A DNA stretch of 64,000 nucleotides, taken from the NCBI GenBank assembly GCA_024684175.1, contig JAIKXJ010000087.1, positions 1-64,000 of the forward strand, in the 5' to 3' direction. The DNA comes from Erysipelotrichaceae bacterium (GTDB lineage Bacteria; Bacillota_I; Bacilli_A; Erysipelotrichales; Erysipelotrichaceae). The notes beneath the pieces are model-generated. The model did not search any database, was not told the origin of the DNA, and saw only the letters and a program-made list of their open reading frames with translations. The position numbers and the translations under genes are program-made. Each line of letters begins with the position of its first letter. Position 1 is the first letter of the stretch. This document shows, piece by piece, positions 59,981 to 64,000 of the stretch.

Positions 59981-60466
59981 ATGAAGAAAGAGACCCGTCT
60001 TTACAACATCCTGTTTCCGGTCTGGATGCTGGTATGGCTCCCGAGCTATCTCTGGATCTTTCTGATCCCGGCTAACTATCTGATCGACCGTTTCGTCTTG
60101 AAAAAGAGTCTTTCAACAATTACGGATAAGGATGACTTTTTGAAGAAACACACCTGGAAGATCTGCATCGCCGGTTTCTTTTCCGATCTGATCGGTTCGC
60201 TTGCGATGTTCGGATCGCTCTATGTTACGGAAAAAGACAATCGCCTGGTCAATGCAATCAGCTTCGATCCGTTTTCCGATCTTAGAGCCTTCCTGTTCGT
60301 GAGCCTGATGGTCTTTGTTTCGGCCGTCCTGATCTATTTCATTGATAAGAAGATCCTGCTGAAAGCGGGACTTGAAGAGACACAGGCAAGACGCAGTGCC
60401 TTATATCTGGCGGTCTTTACCGCACCTTATATGTTTCTGTTTTCATCCCGTTGGCTCTATTACTGA
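59981..60466 (+). CDS. Four-helix membrane protein of unknown function
   Basis: 161 residues, ATG directly after the preceding stop codon. Helices about 11-32, 58-78, 100-122, 138-156, with basic loops. No catalytic motif. Transcribed together with the upstream unknown protein; the trmD-HD gene follows 12 bases later. Confidence 0.65.
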   Translation: MKKETRLYNILFPVWMLVWLPSYLWIFLIPANYLIDRFVLKKSLSTITDKDDFLKKHTWKICIAGFFSDLIGSLAMFGSLYVTEKDNRLVNAISFDPFSDLRAFLFVSLMVFVSAVLIYFIDKKILLKAGLEETQARRSALYLAVFTAPYMFLFSSRWLYY

Positions 60467-60478
60467 ATACACCATGAT

Positions 60479-61774
60479 ATGAAGATCACCATCTTAACGG
60501 TCGCACCGGAACAATTTGAATCTTTTATGAAAACACCTTTGATCTCCCGCAGTATCTCTGCGGGACTTTTGGATCTGCAGATCAAGGATCTCAGGGAATA
60601 TGCGCCGGGATCCTTCCGCAGTGTGGATGATTCCCCATATGGCGGCGGGGCAGGGATGCTGCTTCGTTATCAGCCTTTGCATGATGCACTGGCCGACAGC
60701 ATGAAAGAAGGTTCTCATTCGGTCTTATTCGCCCCGTGCGGCAAGACGTATAAGCAGAAGGATGCCCACCGTCTGTCGCAGATGGAGGAGCTCGTGCTGT
60801 TCTGCGGGCATTTTGAAGGCTTTGATCACCGTTTTTATGATGAAGTCGATGAGATCCTTTCGATCGGCGATTATATCTTGTGCGGCGGTGAGCTCCCTTC
60901 GATGGTCCTTACGGAATCATTGATGCGGCTGATCGACGGTTCTATGAAGAAGGAATCGGTAATGGAAGAATCCTTTGAAGAAGGACTGCTGGAATATCCG
61001 CAGTATACCAAGCCTTCTTCGATCGCCGGCAAAAACGTTCCCGAGGTCTTACTGAGCGGTGATCATCAAAAGATCGCGGCCTGGCGAAAGGAAAAAGCAA
61101 TGGAAATGACGCAGCGATACCGTCCGGATCTTCTGGAGAAGAAACGTTCGTTCAAGGATGTGAATGCTTCTTTGAAAGCCTATATCGAGGAGAAGATCCT
61201 TCCATGTTATGCGGACTATGAAAAGAGTCACAACATCGACCATATCAGAAAAGTGATCGAAAACAGCTTTGAATTGATCGAAGATCTTGATGTCGATGCG
61301 GATATGGTCTATTGCATCGCCGCATATCACGATATCGGGATCCGTTTCGGACGCAAGGATCATCACATCACTTCCGCAAAATGGCTTTCAGAGGACAGGA
61401 AATTACGTTCCTGGTTCACAAAACAAGAGATACAGATCATGAAAGAGGCTATCGAAGACCACAGGGCGTCTTCCGATCATGCACCGCGCAGCGTCTACGG
61501 ACGTATCGTTGCGGAAGCCGATCGGGACATCGATCCGCTCCGCATCGTCGAACGCTGTGTCCAATTCGAGACGCATGCCCATCCGGGGATCGACAGAAAA
61601 CAGGCTTACGGGTACATCATGGACCATCTTGATGAGAAGTATTCCCGTCATGGCTATCTGAAACTGTGGCTTCCTTGCAAGAAGAACGAAGAGGGCCTGG
61701 AGACACTAAGAAACTGGATGGAAAACGGTGAGATCGAAGCGATCGTCAACGGATTTCTCGACAAGGTCGAATAA
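60479..61774 (+). CDS. trmD: tRNA (guanine37-N1)-methyltransferase TrmD fused to an HD phosphohydrolase domain
   Basis: 431 residues. Residues 1-222 are TrmD: MKITILTVAPEQFESF, DLREYAPGSFRSVDDSPYGGGAGML, FCGHFEGFDHRFYDEVDEILSIGDYILCGGELPSMVLTE (trefoil-knot SAM site), and closing RKEKAMEMTQRYRPDLL. It methylates G37 of tRNAs reading CNN codons and prevents frameshifting. Residues 225-431 form an HD domain: His251 (HNIDH), His284-Asp285 (AAYHDIG), His328 (EDHRAS) and Asp348 (AEADRDID) fit HD metal ligands. Ordinary TrmD is about 240-255 residues. The gene is also away from its usual rpsP-rimM-trmD-rplS setting. Confidence 0.9.
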   Translation: MKITILTVAPEQFESFMKTPLISRSISAGLLDLQIKDLREYAPGSFRSVDDSPYGGGAGMLLRYQPLHDALADSMKEGSHSVLFAPCGKTYKQKDAHRLSQMEELVLFCGHFEGFDHRFYDEVDEILSIGDYILCGGELPSMVLTESLMRLIDGSMKKESVMEESFEEGLLEYPQYTKPSSIAGKNVPEVLLSGDHQKIAAWRKEKAMEMTQRYRPDLLEKKRSFKDVNASLKAYIEEKILPCYADYEKSHNIDHIRKVIENSFELIEDLDVDADMVYCIAAYHDIGIRFGRKDHHITSAKWLSEDRKLRSWFTKQEIQIMKEAIEDHRASSDHAPRSVYGRIVAEADRDIDPLRIVERCVQFETHAHPGIDRKQAYGYIMDHLDEKYSRHGYLKLWLPCKKNEEGLETLRNWMENGEIEAIVNGFLDKVE

Positions 61775-61828
61775 GGATATCGATATCTATCTGTACCGTC
61801 GGGCACGGATAAGGAATAGAAACAGGTG

Positions 61829-61834
61829 TAAAAT
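61829..61834 (+). promoter_or_regulatory. -10 box of the aldo/keto reductase gene
   Basis: TAAAAT at 61829-61834 with a leader carrying GGAGAAGGAGGG before ATG 61858. Confidence 0.5.
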
Positions 61835-61857
61835 GAAAACGGGAGAAGGAGGGTTTT

Positions 61858-62973
61858 ATGGACAATTATACTGATCAGAACAAGATGAAACTCGGCTTCG
61901 GTCTGATGCGTCTTCCCAAACTGGAAGACGGCAGCATCGATGTGGAACAGACTGCAAAGATGGCCGATCTGTTCTTAGAAGCCGGAGGGACCTACTTTGA
62001 CACGGCCTTTGCCTATCCGGGTTCGGAAGAAGCGATCCGCAAGGCTTTGATCGACCGTCATCCGCGGGAAAGTTTCACTTTGGCGACCAAGCTCATCTGC
62101 AATGCCGATATCCATTCGGAAGAAGATGCCAAGAAGGAATTTGAAACGTCGTTACAAAGGACCAATGCCGGTTATTTCGATTATTATCTCTTGCACGCCT
62201 TACAAAGGACCAATTACTTCCGTTACGACGAATACCATCTCTGGGACTTCGTAAAAGAGATGAAAGAAAAGGGACTGATCCGTCATTACGGTTTCTCGTT
62301 CCACGGCGATCCCGATCTTCTGGAAGAACTGTTGACCAAGCATCCGGATGTCGAATTCGTACAGCTGCAGATCAATTACGCCGACTGGGACAATCCCGGT
62401 GTAGCTTCCAAAACGAATCTGGAGATCTGCCGTAAGCACGGCAAGCTCGTGACGGTCATGGAACCGGTCAAGGGCGGTATCCTGGCCGATCCGATCGACT
62501 CGGTCAAGGCCATCTTCGATGCCGAAAACAACGGTCTGTCCTATGCTTCCTGGGCTGTCCGTTTCGTTGCTTCGCAGCCGGGCATCCTGACAGTGCTCAG
62601 CGGCATGTCCTCCTTGCAACAGATGGAAGACAATCTGAGCTACATGAGAGACTTCAAACCGATCGACGAACACGAGATGGAAGTCATCAGAAAAGCACAG
62701 GCGGCCATCGATGCCGATCAGTCGATCGCCTGCACGAAGTGTCATTACTGCACAAAAGGCTGCCCGATGAATATCCCGATCCCGGAGATCTTCAATGTCG
62801 AGAACCGCAAAAAAGGTCAGCCGGAATTCCGTACCAAGAGGGAATACCTCATCGTCACGCACGACAAAGGAAAAGCTTCCGACTGCATACAGTGCGGACA
62901 ATGCGAAGGTGCCTGCCCGCAGCACTTGCCGATCATCTCACTGCTGGAGCAGTGCAGAGTATTCGAAGATTAG
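61858..62973 (+). CDS. Aldo/keto reductase with C-terminal 2x[4Fe-4S] ferredoxin domain
   Basis: 371 residues. The TIM barrel (1-about 275) has FGLMRLPKLEDGSID, catalytic Asp/Tyr in GGTYFDTAFAYPGSEEAI, Lys in ATKLI, and cofactor-binding GGILADP / SGMSSLQQMEDN. The C-terminal part has two cluster motifs CTKCHYCTKGCP and CIQCGQCEGACP. This subclass is common in anaerobes and is thought to couple electron transfer to carbonyl reduction; substrate unknown. Strong AGAAGGAGGG. Confidence 0.92.
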   Translation: MDNYTDQNKMKLGFGLMRLPKLEDGSIDVEQTAKMADLFLEAGGTYFDTAFAYPGSEEAIRKALIDRHPRESFTLATKLICNADIHSEEDAKKEFETSLQRTNAGYFDYYLLHALQRTNYFRYDEYHLWDFVKEMKEKGLIRHYGFSFHGDPDLLEELLTKHPDVEFVQLQINYADWDNPGVASKTNLEICRKHGKLVTVMEPVKGGILADPIDSVKAIFDAENNGLSYASWAVRFVASQPGILTVLSGMSSLQQMEDNLSYMRDFKPIDEHEMEVIRKAQAAIDADQSIACTKCHYCTKGCPMNIPIPEIFNVENRKKGQPEFRTKREYLIVTHDKGKASDCIQCGQCEGACPQHLPIISLLEQCRVFED

Positions 62974-62999
62974 AGCCTCTGAAAAGAGGCTTTTTTCTT
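62974..62999 (+). terminator. Terminator of the aldo/keto reductase gene
   Basis: AGCCTCT - GAAA - AGAGGCT then TTTTTCTT. Confidence 0.87.
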
Positions 63000-63037
63000 A
63001 AGAGATTCTTAATCCTTCCTCTATGTAATTCTTTCTT

Positions 63038-63060
63038 TATAATGGACTAGAATGGACTCA
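63038..63060 (+). promoter_or_regulatory. -10 box and tandem 10-bp repeat before the second two-component system
   Basis: TATAAT at 63038-63043 overlaps AATGGACTAG (63041-63050) followed by AATGGACTCA (63051-63060). The 10-bp-period AATGGACT pair lies where an OmpR-type regulator could bind one face of the helix. AAGGAG precedes ATG 63072. Confidence 0.45.
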
Positions 63061-63071
63061 AGGAGAACACG

Positions 63072-63770
63072 ATGGCAAACATACTGATCTGTGATGATGA
63101 AAAAGATATCGTCAATGCACTGAAGATCTATTTATCCGATCCTTCTTATGTGCTGTTTGAAGCTTATGATGGGATACAAGCACTGGAGATCATTCAAGAC
63201 CGACAGATCGATCTTGTCCTGTTGGATATCATGATGCCGAAAATGGACGGGATCACGCTATTGCATAAGTTAAGGGAAAACTATAATATGCCGGTCATCA
63301 TCTTAAGTGCCAAAAGCGAAGACGGTGATAAGGTGCTGGGACTCAATATCGGTGCCGATGACTATATCTCCAAGCCGTTCAATCCTTTGGAGGTCACGGC
63401 CAGAGTCAATTCACAGCTCAGAAGATATCTGCGGCTCGGTTCCAATGTGAAAGAAAAAGAAACGTACGTCATCGGCGGCATCGTGATGGATGATCGGAAA
63501 AAGGAAGTCCTGGTCGATGACAAGACCGTGAATCTGACGCCGAAGGAATATGAGATATTGAAACTCATGATGTCCCATCCCGACGAAGTGTTTTCTCCGA
63601 AACAGATCTATACCGCTGTCTGGAAAGAAGAACCGTACGGTGCGGAGAATACCGTGGCCGTGCATATCCGCCATCTCAGAGAAAAGATCGAGATCGATCC
63701 GGCGGAGCCCCGTTACATCAAGGTGATCTTCGGTCAGGGTTATAAGATCGGGAAAGGAAGAAGAGGATGA
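63072..63770 (+). CDS. OmpR/VanR-family response regulator
   Basis: 232 residues. Receiver: acidic pocket CDDEKD, phospho-acceptor Asp in LVLLDIMMPKMDG, switch Ser in ILSAKSEDGD, Lys in YISKPFNPLEV. Winged helix (about 130-232): VNLTPKEYEILKLM, ENTVAVHIRHLREKIE, YIKVIFGQGYKIG. The receiver signature is closest in feel to VanR-type regulators. ATGA overlap with the kinase gene. Confidence 0.94.
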   Translation: MANILICDDEKDIVNALKIYLSDPSYVLFEAYDGIQALEIIQDRQIDLVLLDIMMPKMDGITLLHKLRENYNMPVIILSAKSEDGDKVLGLNIGADDYISKPFNPLEVTARVNSQLRRYLRLGSNVKEKETYVIGGIVMDDRKKEVLVDDKTVNLTPKEYEILKLMMSHPDEVFSPKQIYTAVWKEEPYGAENTVAVHIRHLREKIEIDPAEPRYIKVIFGQGYKIGKGRRG

Positions 63771-64000
63771 AGGATTTTTTCAAGACCGTCGCCGGCAAGA
63801 CGCTGCTGTTCCTGTCTTGTACGATAAGCGTCATATTATGCATCGTATCACTGGCCGGTATCTTGTTTTATGCAGAAGAAGATTTTTACATCAATGATCA
63901 AAAGACTTTGGAAGAGCGATATATCTCTTCCAAGATCGTAAACGATCTTTATTCCGAGGTCTATGAAGCAGCTTTAGGCGGAAGCGAAGAGATGATCGTC
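63767..64000 (+). CDS. Sensor histidine kinase, N-terminal part (cut by window end)
   Basis: From ATG 63767 (overlapping the regulator stop) the frame is open to the end of the window. It starts with a basic head and a membrane helix (TLLFLSCTISVILCIVSLAGILFYA, about 11-36), then the beginning of an extracytoplasmic region. The kinase core lies beyond the window; the identity follows from pairing with the response regulator. Confidence 0.82.
   Translation, partial: MKDFFKTVAGKTLLFLSCTISVILCIVSLAGILFYAEEDFYINDQKTLEERYISSKIVNDLYSEVYEAALGGSEEMIV

Overview
The window looks like a chromosome segment of a Gram-positive, low-to-mid GC member of the Bacillota, most probably an Erysipelotrichia-type gut bacterium. 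This is inferred from gene content: RqcH, cdaA-cdaR, yybS-gdpP-rplI-dnaB, HPr with the regulatory serine, class B-like sortase and a T-box leader. No 16S gene is present to confirm it. TGG is used for Trp and TGA is a frequent stop, so the standard bacterial code applies.

Layout. 1-2.7 kb: end of a histidine kinase, then the integration end of a mobile element (HTH regulator, DUF3173-like protein, tyrosine integrase) next to a tRNA cluster (Asp, Gly, Ser on the minus strand). 3.0-11.8 kb: dut with tRNA-Arg(CCG), the c-di-AMP synthase pair cdaA-cdaR, then a two-component system leading into an alpha/beta hydrolase, a membrane-anchored MurF, Ddl and a 27-residue membrane microprotein. 11.9-17.8 kb: sortase, a membrane-anchored glucosaminidase, rluB and convergent rqcH. 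17.9-26.8 kb: rpsF-ssb-rpsR; yybS-gdpP-rplI-dnaB followed by an M23 LysM/G5 peptidase, an HtrA-like protease and rlmH. 26.8-33 kb: ptsH under a cre-like site, pgcA, trmR, two poorly known proteins, murA. 33-46 kb: rpmE, tdk-prfA-prmC, dedA/GNAT (minus), ychF-tilS-hpt-ftsH, hslO-dus, ung and folC. 46-50 kb: uridine phosphorylase, a membrane protein, a degenerate Fic protein, a ROK kinase and an ATP-grasp enzyme. 50.3-52.1 kb: a decayed surface-protein locus. 52.2-58.4 kb: aminopeptidase M18, then a T-box-controlled polar amino-acid ABC importer with an M14 carboxypeptidase. 58.4-64 kb: rhodanese, DNA-deoxyinosine glycosylase-like protein, two unknowns, a TrmD-HD fusion, an Fe-S aldo/keto reductase and the start of another two-component system.

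Themes. Cell-envelope synthesis and remodelling (MurF, Ddl, MurA, M23, glucosaminidase, sortase), c-di-AMP turnover (synthase and phosphodiesterase both present) and translation quality/tRNA modification (RqcH, PrmC, TilS, TrmR, TrmD, Dus, RlmH, RluB) dominate.

Striking points: (1) about 13 genes have a -10 box placed 6-10 nt before the start codon, often exactly 6, implying widespread leaderless mRNAs; (2) the ABC importer's binding protein reads C-terminal half first, N-terminal half second, like a circular permutant; (3) TrmD carries a full HD phosphohydrolase domain; (4) a signal peptidase gene has a Trp-to-UGA stop beside a fused scar of an adhesin and a regulator; (5) a Fic protein has lost its catalytic motif; (6) Ddl has a low-complexity insert in its omega-loop. 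All functional calls are from reading the sequence; no database search was run.
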